Shown here piece after piece: positions 1 through 7,474 of a stretch of DNA of 30,183 nucleotides. The position numbers were made by a program, and so were the translations under genes. Source of the stretch: Bacillota bacterium (GTDB lineage Bacteria > Bacillota > Clostridia > Tissierellales > Sedimentibacteraceae); the NCBI GenBank assembly GCA_023386345.1, contig JAEWJT010000013.1:1-30183 (forward strand), written 5' to 3'. The notes beneath the pieces were generated by a model. It was given only the letters and a program-made list of their open reading frames with translations, was not told the origin of the DNA and ran no database searches. Position 1 is the stretch's first letter. Each line of letters begins with the position of its first letter.

Positions 1-173
1 TTGGCTCTGACGCATTCTTTCCATTTAGCGACAATATCGAAAGAGCGCAAAAAAGCGGTGTAAAATATATAGCACAGCCGGGTGGTTCAGTTAGAGATGA
101 CGCTGTTATAGATTGCTGTAACAAATACGATATGGTTATGGCATTTACAGGAATTAGATTGTTCCACCATTAA
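1..173 (+). CDS. purH: Bifunctional AICAR transformylase/IMP cyclohydrolase, C-terminal end (partial)
   Basis: Only the last 56 codons are in the window, reading from base 3 to a TAA at 171-173. The translation holds the typical PurH C-terminus: SDAFFPF, a GVKYIAQPGGSVRDD stretch and the terminal FTGIRLFHH. In the family this end belongs to the AICAR transformylase domain, which formylates AICAR with 10-formyl-tetrahydrofolate in the last steps of purine synthesis in the cytoplasm. The gene begins outside the window, so its operon cannot be judged; it would be the end of its transcript because a strong hairpin follows. The identification rests on the highly conserved C-terminal motif and is secure. 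Confidence 0.95.
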   Translation, partial: GSDAFFPFSDNIERAQKSGVKYIAQPGGSVRDDAVIDCCNKYDMVMAFTGIRLFHH

Positions 174-221
174 AAACACTCCCTGCATTATTTATATTTA
201 AGAAATAAAAGCAAAAAATAA

Positions 222-265
222 GATAGTCGAGATTAAATATTATTAACAATTTAATCTCGACTATC
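222..265. terminator. Bidirectional rho-independent terminator between purH and the convergent small gene
   Basis: Perfect 15-bp inverted repeat GATAGTCGAGATTAA (222-236) / its complement (251-265) with a 14-nt loop. On the minus strand it is followed by a T-rich run (TTATTTTTT), so it is a good terminator for the minus-strand gene ending at 313; on the plus strand the following tract is weaker but it lies just after purH. Confidence 0.85.
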
Positions 266-312
266 CTATTGTACTTTTAGCTAAACTCAACATGCTCCTC
301 CTAGATTAATAC

Positions 313-624
313 TTACTTAGATTTTTTAAAAAATATCATAACCCATTCTAAAATATTTCTTGGTTTCAACGATATAATGGGAGCTATCGCCGACATTTTA
401 TCTTTGTACTTTAACATCGTGTCGTAATAATTAACCTGAGCACTTGAACCCCTTGGACTCTCAAGTGTCAAAAAGTTAACTTTAATGCAGAAATTCATTT
501 TAATAGCGTATCTGATAATGCTTAAAGAATAAAGCATTAAAAACGCTACTAAACCAACCATTAGAGTATTCGTTTCAATTACAATGCCATTACTAAGATT
601 AAGTTTCAACATACTGGTCATCAT
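313..624 (-). CDS. Small membrane protein of unknown function (103 aa)
   Basis: I do not recognise this gene. An upstream ATG at 639 opens the frame, but a GGAGG lies 8 nt before the ATG at 624, which makes 624 the likely start (103 aa). One clear hydrophobic segment (about residues 20-42 from this start, rich in Leu, Val and Ile) predicts a single membrane helix; the remaining part is basic and ends in FFKKSK. The gene has its own excellent promoter (TTGACG, 17 bp, TATAAT at 685-713) and a strong terminator at 222-265, so it is a single-gene transcript convergent with purH. Having complete expression signals supports a real gene. No catalytic motif is visible and I assign no function. Confidence 0.65.
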   Translation of the reverse strand: MMTSMLKLNLSNGIVIETNTLMVGLVAFLMLYSLSIIRYAIKMNFCIKVNFLTLESPRGSSAQVNYYDTMLKYKDKMSAIAPIISLKPRNILEWVMIFFKKSK

Positions 625-684
625 TGTGAATACCTCCATTTTAATATTTTATTGTATTATGTTGGATGTTCTCTGCTATTTTGC

Positions 685-713
685 ATTATATCATACTTTT
701 TGTTTGGCGTCAA
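685..713 (-). promoter_or_regulatory. Sigma-A-type promoter of the small membrane protein gene
   Basis: On the minus strand, TTGACG (708-713), a 17-bp spacer and TATAAT (685-690). It lies about 60 nt upstream of the GGAGG and ATG at 624 with no other gene between. Confidence 0.8.
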
Positions 714-797
714 TATAAAAATTTAAAAACATTTAAAATAAAACTACTCATTCTTTCTTTACTGTATACTCTCAATAATTTTGTTTTTTATAAAAAA

Positions 798-837
798 AGA
801 ACAGATTTCATTTTTTTGGTTATTTCAAATCTGTTCT
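798..837 (-). terminator. Terminator of the lspA-rluD-pyrR transcript
   Basis: An 11-bp perfect stem AGAACAGATTT (798-808) / complement (827-837) lies 54 nt after the pyrR stop, followed on the minus strand by TTTTTTTATAAAAAAC. A rho-independent terminator closing the minus-strand operon. Confidence 0.85.
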
Positions 838-890
838 AAAGTATATAGTTTTTCATTTAATTTAAGATAAAAGCTGTTTTTGTTAAACGC

Positions 891-1430
891 CTAACTCGTT
901 GGTTCTCCAATAACAACCTGACATTTACCATCTAATTCTTCAAGATATACCTTTACTCTCTCATCTCTGCTTGTTGGAACATTCTTGCCAATGAAATCTG
1001 CACGAATTGGTAATTCTCTGTGTCCCCTATCTATCAACACTGCAAGCTGTACATTGTTTGGTCTGCCATTATCGACTATGGCATCAAGTGCCGCTCTCAC
1101 AGTTCTTCCAGTGTATAATACATCATCCACTAAAATAACTGATTTATCCTTAATGTCAAAATTGAATTTTTCTACTGATTTTGGTTCTTCATAGTCCTTT
1201 TCATAATCATCTCTATAAAAAGTTATATCAAGTGGAAATGCAGGAACATCTACATTTTCGATATTCATGATAGACTCTTTAATTTTGAGTGCTAAAGGCC
1301 AACCACGTGTTTTTATACCGACAATTACCAATTTTCCAGCACCTTTATTTTTTTCGATTATCTCGTGCGTTATTCTTGTTATAGCTCTTTTTATAGCTTG
1401 CTCATCCATTATTAAGGCTTTAATTTTCAT
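891..1430 (-). CDS. pyrR: PyrR: pyr operon regulator / uracil phosphoribosyltransferase
   Basis: The 179-residue length is the family norm. The PRPP-binding signature VILVDDVLYTGRT is at residues 98-110, preceded by a phosphoribosyltransferase fold start (VIVGIKTRGWPLA, 36-48) and followed by the conserved LIDRGHRELPIRADFIGKN segment. In Bacillus and relatives PyrR binds pyr mRNA in response to UMP and also has weak uracil phosphoribosyltransferase activity. The ATG overlaps the stop of the upstream pseudouridine synthase gene by 4 nt (ATGA), so the two are translationally coupled. It is not next to pyr biosynthesis genes here and I saw no pyr attenuator in the window, so its targets lie elsewhere. 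It is followed by a terminator. Confidence 0.95.
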   Translation of the reverse strand: MKIKALIMDEQAIKRAITRITHEIIEKNKGAGKLVIVGIKTRGWPLALKIKESIMNIENVDVPAFPLDITFYRDDYEKDYEEPKSVEKFNFDIKDKSVILVDDVLYTGRTVRAALDAIVDNGRPNNVQLAVLIDRGHRELPIRADFIGKNVPTSRDERVKVYLEELDGKCQVVIGEPTS

Positions 1431-2347
1431 TTATAGGTATTCCTTTCTTCTAATTTCTCTAAAACATCTACAAAATAATTCGGCAATTCAGAATCAAATT
1501 CCATGTACTCCTTTGTCGTTGGGTGTACAAAGCCAATTGATTTTGAATGTAGAAGCTGTCCTTTCAGTCCGAATTTTTTATCTTCCTTGCCATACACCTC
1601 ATCCCCAACTACTGGATGTCCTATATACTTCATGTGTACACGAATTTGATGTGTTCTGCCTGTTTCTAATTTTAGCTTTACCAAGCTATATGCTCTATAT
1701 CTTTTTATAACCTCATAATTAGTTATAGCTTCCTTGCTGTTTTTAGTTGTTACACATCTTTTTTTTCTGTCCTTTTCGCTTCTCCCGAGCGGTGCATTTA
1801 TTACGCCACTATCATTTTTAACTACACCCTCTACCAAGGCATAATATATTCTATTTATCGAATGTTCTTTTAAACACTCCGATAAATAATTATGAGAATA
1901 GTCATTTTTAGCAATAATTAAAAGACCTGAAGTATTTTTATCTAATCTATGAACAATTCCAGGCCTTAAAACTCCATTTATTGATGACAAATCATCTAGT
2001 TTACTCATAAGTGCATTTACCAATGTTCCTGTATAATGACCTGCCGCCGGATGAACTACCATACCTTGTGCTTTGTTTATTACCGCAACATCATTATCCT
2101 CATATACCACATCAAGTGCTATATCCTCTGCTATCACATCCAAAACCTGTGGCTTGGGCATCAATATATTTATCTCATCATTTAATTTTACTTTGTAGTT
2201 CTTATTTACTATTTTATTGTTTACCTTAATATTTTCATCTTCTATCAATTTTTGAACAGCACTTCTTGATAAATCTTCAAGCTTTGATGAAATATAGGTA
2301 TCAATTCTTATATCTCTTTCTTCAGAAATCAATTTAATTTCTTTCAT
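1427..2347 (-). CDS. RluA/RluD-family large-subunit rRNA pseudouridine synthase
   Basis: The protein has an N-terminal S4 RNA-binding domain (about residues 12-65) and a RluA-type catalytic domain. The catalytic motif GIVHRLDKNTSGLL places the nucleophilic aspartate near residue 136 when counted from the ATG at 2347. Conserved KAQGMVVHPAAGH and GRTHQIRVHM blocks are also present. The likely role is conversion of uridines to pseudouridine in 23S rRNA, as for RluD and Bacillus YlyB. An ATG at 2359 also opens the frame, but AAGGA lies only 1 nt before it; the ATG at 2347 is better placed though its spacing (12 nt) is long, so the start is uncertain. The order lspA - this gene - pyrR matches Bacillus lspA-ylyB-pyrR, and the stop overlaps pyrR. 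Confidence 0.93.
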   Translation of the reverse strand: MKEIKLISEERDIRIDTYISSKLEDLSRSAVQKLIEDENIKVNNKIVNKNYKVKLNDEINILMPKPQVLDVIAEDIALDVVYEDNDVAVINKAQGMVVHPAAGHYTGTLVNALMSKLDDLSSINGVLRPGIVHRLDKNTSGLLIIAKNDYSHNYLSECLKEHSINRIYYALVEGVVKNDSGVINAPLGRSEKDRKKRCVTTKNSKEAITNYEVIKRYRAYSLVKLKLETGRTHQIRVHMKYIGHPVVGDEVYGKEDKKFGLKGQLLHSKSIGFVHPTTKEYMEFDSELPNYFVDVLEKLEERNTYK

Positions 2348-2429
2348 TAATAATTTCATTCCTTTTTATACTAATATATAACATTTATGTTAAATAACAA
2401 TCAAAACAAATTAAATCCAAATACTAACA

Positions 2430-2897
2430 TTATTCAACTTTCTCGAACTTATTAAATAAAATCAATAAAATTAATATTCCGATACCAACAACAAGACAGC
2501 TGTCCGCTACATTAAACACTGGAAAATTATAGAATTTACCAAACCTAACATCAGCAAAATCTACAACATATCCAAGTCTCAATCTGTCAATAAAGTTTCC
2601 CATAGCTCCGCCAAATACAAGTGATAAAACCAATTTTGCAGGATTAGTAATCTTTTTATTAAACCAAATCATGTATATCAATAAAATTGTCAATACAGTT
2701 GTAGAAATTATAAAAAACCATCTTTGATTTTGCAGCATACCAAATGCCGCACCTCTGTTTTCAACATATGTAAATCTTAAGAAATCTCCAATAATATGAA
2801 AGGAAACTTTATCCTTTAAGTTTATGACCGCTAAATATTTCGTAATTTGGTCTAATATTATCGAAGCAATGGTTATTAATCCGTATATAATATACAT
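2430..2897 (-). CDS. lspA: Lipoprotein signal peptidase (signal peptidase II)
   Basis: A 155-residue integral membrane protein with the family motifs in order: DQITKY (16-21), VENRGAAFG (45-53), GNFIDR (100-105) and VFNVADS (127-133). The two catalytic aspartates are D104 and D132. Four hydrophobic segments fit the known four-helix topology. The enzyme cuts the signal peptide from diacylglyceryl-modified prolipoproteins in the cytoplasmic membrane; the lipoprotein peptidase in the island (9175-11328) would be one substrate. The frame stays open to 2939, but GAGGAG inside the end of mtnN sits 8 nt before the ATG at 2897, so that start is chosen. The gene follows mtnN with a 2-nt gap and is probably translated with it. 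Confidence 0.95.
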   Translation of the reverse strand: MYIIYGLITIASIILDQITKYLAVINLKDKVSFHIIGDFLRFTYVENRGAAFGMLQNQRWFFIISTTVLTILLIYMIWFNKKITNPAKLVLSLVFGGAMGNFIDRLRLGYVVDFADVRFGKFYNFPVFNVADSCLVVGIGILILLILFNKFEKVE

Positions 2898-2899
2898 AC

Positions 2900-3595
2900 T
2901 TATATCTCCTCTATTAAAGCACTTGATATTGCAAAGCATTTTTTAAGTGCTATTTCTTCGAACTCTTTGTATACCATATTTGCCCTATCATCTGCTGTGT
3001 CAGATATACATCTTATTGCCATAAATGGAATCTTATTCAAAAAGCAAACATGAGCAATTGAAGCACTTTCCATATCAGTACACATTGCATCAAAGCTATC
3101 CTTTAGCCACTGCTTTTTAGAATTTGTTGAAACAAACTCATCACCAGATACAATCCTGCCCACAAAATATTTAATATCCTTATTTTGAGCAATTTGTTCC
3201 ATTTTATCAAGAAGATTTTTATCTCCTTTAAATATATAATTATCACCCATTCTAGGTATTTGACCTATTTTATATCCAAAATTAACAGCATTTACATCAT
3301 GCTGAATCAAGTCACTTGAAAAAACAATATCTGCAATATCAAGCTTTTCTGATATAGCACCAGCTATCCCTGAATTAACTACACAATCAACATTAAATCT
3401 GTCTATCAGGAGCTGTGTACATATAGCAGAATTTACTTTACCTATACCGGATACTACAACAACTATTTTTTTATCCTTATATTTTAAAATATTAAATTCA
3501 AAATCTAAAAATTTAGTCTTTTGGGTACTGCCATAGTGTTTTATGAGTGCTGCTACTTCTTCTTCCATAGCACCAATAATTCCAATGTTTTTCAT
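2900..3595 (-). CDS. mtnN: 5'-methylthioadenosine/S-adenosylhomocysteine nucleosidase
   Basis: At 231 residues this matches the family. It starts with IGIIGAMEEEV and contains VNSGIAGA (73-80), VSGDEFV (149-155) and CTDMESASIAHVC. By comparison with the E. coli enzyme the catalytic and binding residues are E12, E176 and D199 (CISDTADD). It hydrolyses methylthioadenosine and S-adenosylhomocysteine to adenine and the thiosugar, clearing inhibitors of SAM-dependent reactions in the cytoplasm. It also removes 5'-deoxyadenosine in several bacteria, which would suit a cell using radical SAM enzymes, though that link to the island is only my inference. AAAGGA lies 9 nt before the ATG. It overlaps the lspA ribosome binding site and probably heads the lspA-rluD-pyrR unit. 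Confidence 0.95.
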   Translation of the reverse strand: MKNIGIIGAMEEEVAALIKHYGSTQKTKFLDFEFNILKYKDKKIVVVVSGIGKVNSAICTQLLIDRFNVDCVVNSGIAGAISEKLDIADIVFSSDLIQHDVNAVNFGYKIGQIPRMGDNYIFKGDKNLLDKMEQIAQNKDIKYFVGRIVSGDEFVSTNSKKQWLKDSFDAMCTDMESASIAHVCFLNKIPFMAIRCISDTADDRANMVYKEFEEIALKKCFAISSALIEEI

Positions 3596-3737
3596 TTTTT
3601 ATAATCCTTTCGCCTGTATATTAAATATTTGCATTTAAAAATCAACAAAGCCGCTCTTATATCAAATTATTGTAAATACCACCTATACCTTATTAATTCC
3701 TCAATTTACTTTATTCTGGCTCTTTGAATCAGCATGA

Positions 3738-3758
3738 TGTCAATTCTTCGAATTGACA
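3738..3758. other. Perfect 9-bp inverted repeat over the ylmH stop codon
   Basis: TGTCAATTC (3738-3746), a 3-nt loop and GAATTGACA (3750-3758). The ylmH TGA is inside it. No T-run follows on either strand, so it is not a standard terminator; it may stabilise the 3' end of the mRNA. Confidence 0.45.
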
Positions 3759-4543
3759 TTGGTATAATATTTAATTTCTAATCTAATTTTACCACTTTTA
3801 GTATTTCCGTTTTCGTTATATATTAGAAATCTCCCGTACCTTCTAACTGATATTAAATCACCTTTTTTAAGTAATAACGATGCTTTTTCTTCAGGTATGA
3901 AATTGACTTTAACATCACCTGCTTTAATCAAATCAGTTCCTATATCACGGGATTTATTTATTAAAGCCTTAACAATATTATCCAACCTCATCGAACTAAC
4001 ATTAATAGTCAAAAGAACAAAATCAGGCTCTTTAAATGATACATTCCCAATATCTATTTTTTCAATCTCAATTTTGTTTCTTCCAATTTGCTCTAAATTG
4101 TAAATTATAGTATCAGCTAAATCTGCATGACAAATTACATCTGCATAATTGTCATGAACATATATATCGCCAATCTTGCTTCTTTCTATACCAAGGCTCA
4201 TCAAAGAACCTAAATAATTATTGTGATCAAGCTCTTTAAATTTTGATTTATTGTTTATCCTCAGCGCTGTTATAAACTCACTTTCATCTACATTATCCTC
4301 AAAGGATGGATATAAAATTAAACTTTTCCTCTCGCTATGCTCATAGTTTGGGAAAAGTTTATAATTTATATCAAAATTATTAATGATAGGAATACTATAA
4401 TCAATCACATTTTGATTAACAAAATCCGTAGAAAGAGGACTACAATTTTTCGAAACTAATAGAGCCTTATCTGCAACTTTTCTAACTGACAGTCTTGTCT
4501 CCTCATCAGCTATAAAATCATAATATTTTGTAAAATCTTTCAT
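3740..4543 (-). CDS. ylmH: YlmH-family RNA-binding protein (S4 domain)
   Basis: About 267 residues with a C-terminal S4 domain that begins at VSSMRLDNIVKAL and ends in KKGDLISVRRYGRFLI. The N-terminal half carries the YlmH-type fold, with the conserved LGSLMSLGIERSKIGDI block. In Bacillus, YlmH binds the 50S subunit with peptidyl-tRNA and acts in ribosome-associated quality control. The frame opens at a GTG (4558) without a ribosome binding site; the ATG at 4543 gives the expected MKDF start and is preferred, with an AGGTG 12 nt upstream. It belongs to the conserved yggS-sepF-yggT-ylmH cluster near cell division genes. The gene after it on this strand is mtnN, where divIVA is often found. Confidence 0.9.
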   Translation of the reverse strand: MKDFTKYYDFIADEETRLSVRKVADKALLVSKNCSPLSTDFVNQNVIDYSIPIINNFDINYKLFPNYEHSERKSLILYPSFEDNVDESEFITALRINNKSKFKELDHNNYLGSLMSLGIERSKIGDIYVHDNYADVICHADLADTIIYNLEQIGRNKIEIEKIDIGNVSFKEPDFVLLTINVSSMRLDNIVKALINKSRDIGTDLIKAGDVKVNFIPEEKASLLLKKGDLISVRRYGRFLIYNENGNTKSGKIRLEIKYYTNVNSKN

Positions 4544-4678
4544 AATTATGCTATACACCTATTGCGTTACAACATCTAAATTCACTTAAAAAAGTAAACT
4601 TAAATACATAAACACGGCGACTACTTTCTATATAACTTTTAAAACTTTTACCATTTCATACCATAAATCTATTATTCA

Positions 4679-4936
4679 TTACAAAATTAAAAAAACTAAA
4701 TAAACTATAACCCTTAAGATAAAATAAGCAAGTATAGGTGAAAAATCAAACATAGTATTACCTAGGCCAATTTTATATAAAATTTCTTGACACGGTTTTA
4801 TGATAGGGTCAGTTATTTTATATACTATATCTACAAATTTATTGTATCTTAAGTCTGGAAAAAATGATAATACCACTCTTGCTAATACTGCAAATTGAAC
4901 AATATTTACTAAAAATAAAACTAATCGTCTTGCCAT
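4679..4936 (-). CDS. YggT-family small integral membrane protein
   Basis: An 85-residue protein with two hydrophobic segments (about 5-25 and 66-85) around a conserved middle with LSFFPDLRYNKFVDIVYKITDP and IKPCQEIL; the RVVLSF and DPIIKP patterns are typical of YggT (YlmG). The family is found in bacterial division clusters and in plastids, where the homologue YLMG is linked to nucleoid distribution; its biochemical role is not settled. It lies between sepF and ylmH as in most Firmicutes. The ribosome binding site is poor: GGGAG is about 20 nt before the ATG, so translation may be weak or coupled. Length and position fit the family well. Confidence 0.9.
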   Translation of the reverse strand: MARRLVLFLVNIVQFAVLARVVLSFFPDLRYNKFVDIVYKITDPIIKPCQEILYKIGLGNTMFDFSPILAYFILRVIVYLVFLIL

Positions 4937-5055
4937 ATATATTACTAATTTATACTCCCATCTTCCTCATTTAAGTCTAAAAATTTGTATTCTAAATATA
5001 AGCTATACAGTTTAAATTTTTGTAAAATTCATAATGTAAAACTAATAATTTCGAA

Positions 5056-5517
5056 CTATTTATTATAATATAAATTTCTTTCGAATTTTTCTTTTTCGCC
5101 CATTCTTCCATCTATCTGAACGTTTACTGGAGCAATAACAAAGATACCTTTAGATACTTTTTGTATACTAGCCTCTAAAGCATAAACAGCTCCCTTTATA
5201 AATTCAAATATCTGTCTTTGGTCTTCTAAGTCTAAGCTCTCAATATTTAAAACAACAGCTTTTCTGTTCTTTAGTTCATCAACAGCTCTTGTGCAATCTT
5301 CATATTTTTCAGGCTCACAGATAAATAACTTCATATCACTATTTGAATGGACTTTAATTACATTGCCTTTCTTTCCATATGAGTTAAGATTGTTGTTTAC
5401 TTGTCTTGGCTGCTCTGCTTGCTTGTATTCGCTTGTTTCTACTTCCTCTTCGTAATCTTCATCTTCTTCAACATCATTTAAGCCTATAAAGTTTTTCATT
5501 TTATTCATAAAACTCAT
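5056..5517 (-). CDS. sepF: SepF: FtsZ-binding cell division protein
   Basis: A 153-residue protein with an N-terminal amphipathic membrane anchor (MSFMNKMKNFIGL), an acidic linker rich in Glu and Asp, and a C-terminal SepF core with VVLNIESLDLEDQRQIFEF and VYALEASIQKVSKGIFVIAP. SepF forms arcs or rings that bind the FtsZ C-terminus and bend the septal membrane. The frame extends upstream to 5562, but GGAGG 8 nt before the ATG at 5517 fixes this start. It sits between yggS and yggT, the canonical place. A hairpin (5551-5572) lies in its leader. Confidence 0.95.
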   Translation of the reverse strand: MSFMNKMKNFIGLNDVEEDEDYEEEVETSEYKQAEQPRQVNNNLNSYGKKGNVIKVHSNSDMKLFICEPEKYEDCTRAVDELKNRKAVVLNIESLDLEDQRQIFEFIKGAVYALEASIQKVSKGIFVIAPVNVQIDGRMGEKEKFERNLYYNK

Positions 5518-5550
5518 CTCTTTTTCCTCCCAAAATTCAAATATTTTTGT

Positions 5551-5572
5551 AGAGCGATACAAGTTTCGCTCT
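5551..5572. other. Hairpin in the sepF leader
   Basis: AGAGCGA (5551-5557) pairs with TCGCTCT (5566-5572) around an 8-nt loop, between the yggS stop and the sepF ribosome binding site. No T-run follows on the minus strand. It could be a processing or attenuation structure; its function is not shown. Confidence 0.4.
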
Positions 5573-5631
5573 TTTATCTATTTTCAATCCACTAATATAG
5601 AATAACCTCTATTAGCATTTAATTAAAGACC

Positions 5632-6324
5632 TTATATGTTTCTACTGCCAAATATAGCAGTTCCTATTCGTATAATATTTGCTCCTTCTTCTATAGCTAC
5701 ATCATAGTCATTTGTCATACCCATAGACAAAAATTTCATTTCTACGTTTTTGAAGCTCATATTTGATATTGTGTCATATAAATGTTTCATTTCTTTAAAC
5801 ACCCACCTAATCTCTTCCTTATCCTCTGCAAAAGGTGCGACTGTCATCAGTCCCACTATTCTAATATTTTCAAATTCTTCTACAGACTTTAAAAAATCAA
5901 TTAAATTATCTTTTTTTATACCAAACTTACTTTCTTCTTCAGCAATATTTAATTCTACCAAAACATCTGTAAAAATACCATGCTGCTTTGAGCGTTTGTC
6001 TATCTCCTCTGCCAAGGATAATGACTCTAAAGAATGTATAAGTTTAACCTTGCCTATTATATATTTTACTTTATTTTTTTGCAAATGTCCAATAATATGC
6101 CAATCTATATCATAATTTTTTAAATTTTCATGCTTATTGACAAATTCTTGAACTCTATTTTCACCTAAATCGCTTAATCCAGCTTCAAAGGCTTGCAAAG
6201 CTCTACTGCTGTCAACTGTTTTTGTAACAGCTATCACAGTTATATCTTCTAAGTTTTTACCAAGCTTTTTAGCTGATTCTTCAATATTTTTTAATATATC
6301 TGCGATATTTTGTTCTATATTCAT
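5632..6324 (-). CDS. YggS/YlmE: PLP homeostasis protein
   Basis: A 230-residue alanine-racemase-like TIM barrel. The PLP lysine is K35 in ITVIAVTKTVDSS. Other conserved blocks are LGENRVQEF, DIDWHIIGHLQKNKVKY, IHSLESLSLAEEI and LSMGMTNDYDVAIEEGAN followed by VRIGT-like IIRIGTAIFG. The family binds pyridoxal phosphate, is monomeric and regulates vitamin B6 and amino acid pools; no enzyme activity is known. AAAGGA is 9 nt before the ATG. It follows the HlyD-like gene by 20 nt and precedes sepF, as in the ylmDEFGH cluster of Bacillus. Confidence 0.95.
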   Translation of the reverse strand: MNIEQNIADILKNIEESAKKLGKNLEDITVIAVTKTVDSSRALQAFEAGLSDLGENRVQEFVNKHENLKNYDIDWHIIGHLQKNKVKYIIGKVKLIHSLESLSLAEEIDKRSKQHGIFTDVLVELNIAEEESKFGIKKDNLIDFLKSVEEFENIRIVGLMTVAPFAEDKEEIRWVFKEMKHLYDTISNMSFKNVEMKFLSMGMTNDYDVAIEEGANIIRIGTAIFGSRNI

Positions 6325-6344
6325 AAACTACAATCCTTTCAAAA

Positions 6345-7316
6345 CTAATCAACTATCTGTCCCTCATAGACATCATCAGGCTTTAAAACAAGCTTGTCAA
6401 AGACTTTAACTGTTGAATATATTTTATCATTAATAGTGATTCTTCCTCTGCCACCATCCGCAATGCTTTCACCAGGCGAAACAATATAGTATTTTTCATT
6501 GCCACCTATTATCTCTAAAGGCAGAAACTTTATAATATTGCTAACGTCTTTAATATACACACCCTTAATTCCATCTTTTTCTAAAACTGCTCTTTTATCA
6601 ACCTTTATACCTTCAAAAAGATTTTTTATGAGTGATATTTTGGTTATTCTTTTATTATACACCTTGTGGAAAAAATCGTCAAATCTTATTACTAAAACGG
6701 ATTCATCATTTCCAGAATTAATTTTTTCCAAATATCCAAATATTATTTTATCAAAACCTTCAAATTTTACTCTTATATATGTATTTTCCTCGTACATTGC
6801 AATATCTACATTATTTACTAGACAAACCATATAGTACTCAAAATCACTGACTACTTTTAGGAGCTTGTCCCCAATATTAGCAACACTAGTATTTGCAGTA
6901 TTTACAACAGTTTCTTCAATGTTTTGCAGTCTACTTGGCATTATACTTGAAACTTCACTGTATTTAAAGCTATCTTCAAGACCATCAAAAACATAAGTAA
7001 TAAACCCTGATTTCGGAGAAAAGACTTTTTTATTCTCTGAGCCTATAACATCTGCTAAATTAGCCCCACCATTGACCTTTTGTCCTTCATTGTAGTGATA
7101 ATTAACATTTCCAGAACTATCAGAATTAACAACTACTTCATCCTTTATAACTACAGCATTAACATTAATAGTTTCTTCTAATTCATCAAGCTCTAAAATA
7201 TCCACACTAATGTCATTGTAATATCTAAGAAATAAATTCACTAAGACACCCAAAAATACTATAATTATAAGAAAATTTCTAAAACGAAATCTTTTTTTTG
7301 ACATCTCAAACACCAT
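6345..7316 (-). CDS. HlyD-family membrane adaptor-like protein
   Basis: A 323-residue protein with a basic N-terminus (SKKRFRFR), one membrane helix (about 14-31) and then an extracytoplasmic region. The part around residues 50-115 (AVVIKDEVVVNSDSSG followed by YNEGQKVNGGANLADV and FSPKSGFITYVFDGLE) resembles the barrel-sandwich (lipoyl-like) halves of HlyD adaptors; the C-terminal part holds barrel-like segments ending in GRITINDKIYSTVKVFDKL. Such proteins are common beside yggS and sepF in clostridia and may act at the envelope during division, but no partner transporter is in the window. Start: ATG 7316 has AGG 5 nt upstream; the ATG at 7304 is an alternative. Function is uncertain. Confidence 0.75.
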   Translation of the reverse strand: MVFEMSKKRFRFRNFLIIIVFLGVLVNLFLRYYNDISVDILELDELEETINVNAVVIKDEVVVNSDSSGNVNYHYNEGQKVNGGANLADVIGSENKKVFSPKSGFITYVFDGLEDSFKYSEVSSIMPSRLQNIEETVVNTANTSVANIGDKLLKVVSDFEYYMVCLVNNVDIAMYEENTYIRVKFEGFDKIIFGYLEKINSGNDESVLVIRFDDFFHKVYNKRITKISLIKNLFEGIKVDKRAVLEKDGIKGVYIKDVSNIIKFLPLEIIGGNEKYYIVSPGESIADGGRGRITINDKIYSTVKVFDKLVLKPDDVYEGQIVD

Positions 7317-7390
7317 CTTCGCCTAAACTAAGCCTATTATAGCATATTCATTGATAATCTTGCAAGATTTATATTAAAAAATAAACAAGA

Positions 7391-7429
7391 AAAGAATTGA
7401 TAAAAATTTACATATTTTATCAATTCTTT
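7391..7429 (-). terminator. Terminator after spoIVA
   Basis: A 15-bp perfect stem AAAGAATTGATAAAA (7391-7405) / complement (7415-7429), 45 nt after the spoIVA stop, followed on the minus strand by TTGTTTATTTTTTAA. Confidence 0.85.
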
Positions 7430-7474
7430 ATCAAATAGCACATCAGCACTGTCCTTGCACACAAAATTAGCAAA

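Noticed and set aside
891..1194. Plus-strand frames over pyrR and elsewhere opposite long genes
   Set aside because: They lack ribosome binding sites and lie opposite well-conserved proteins; they are shadows.
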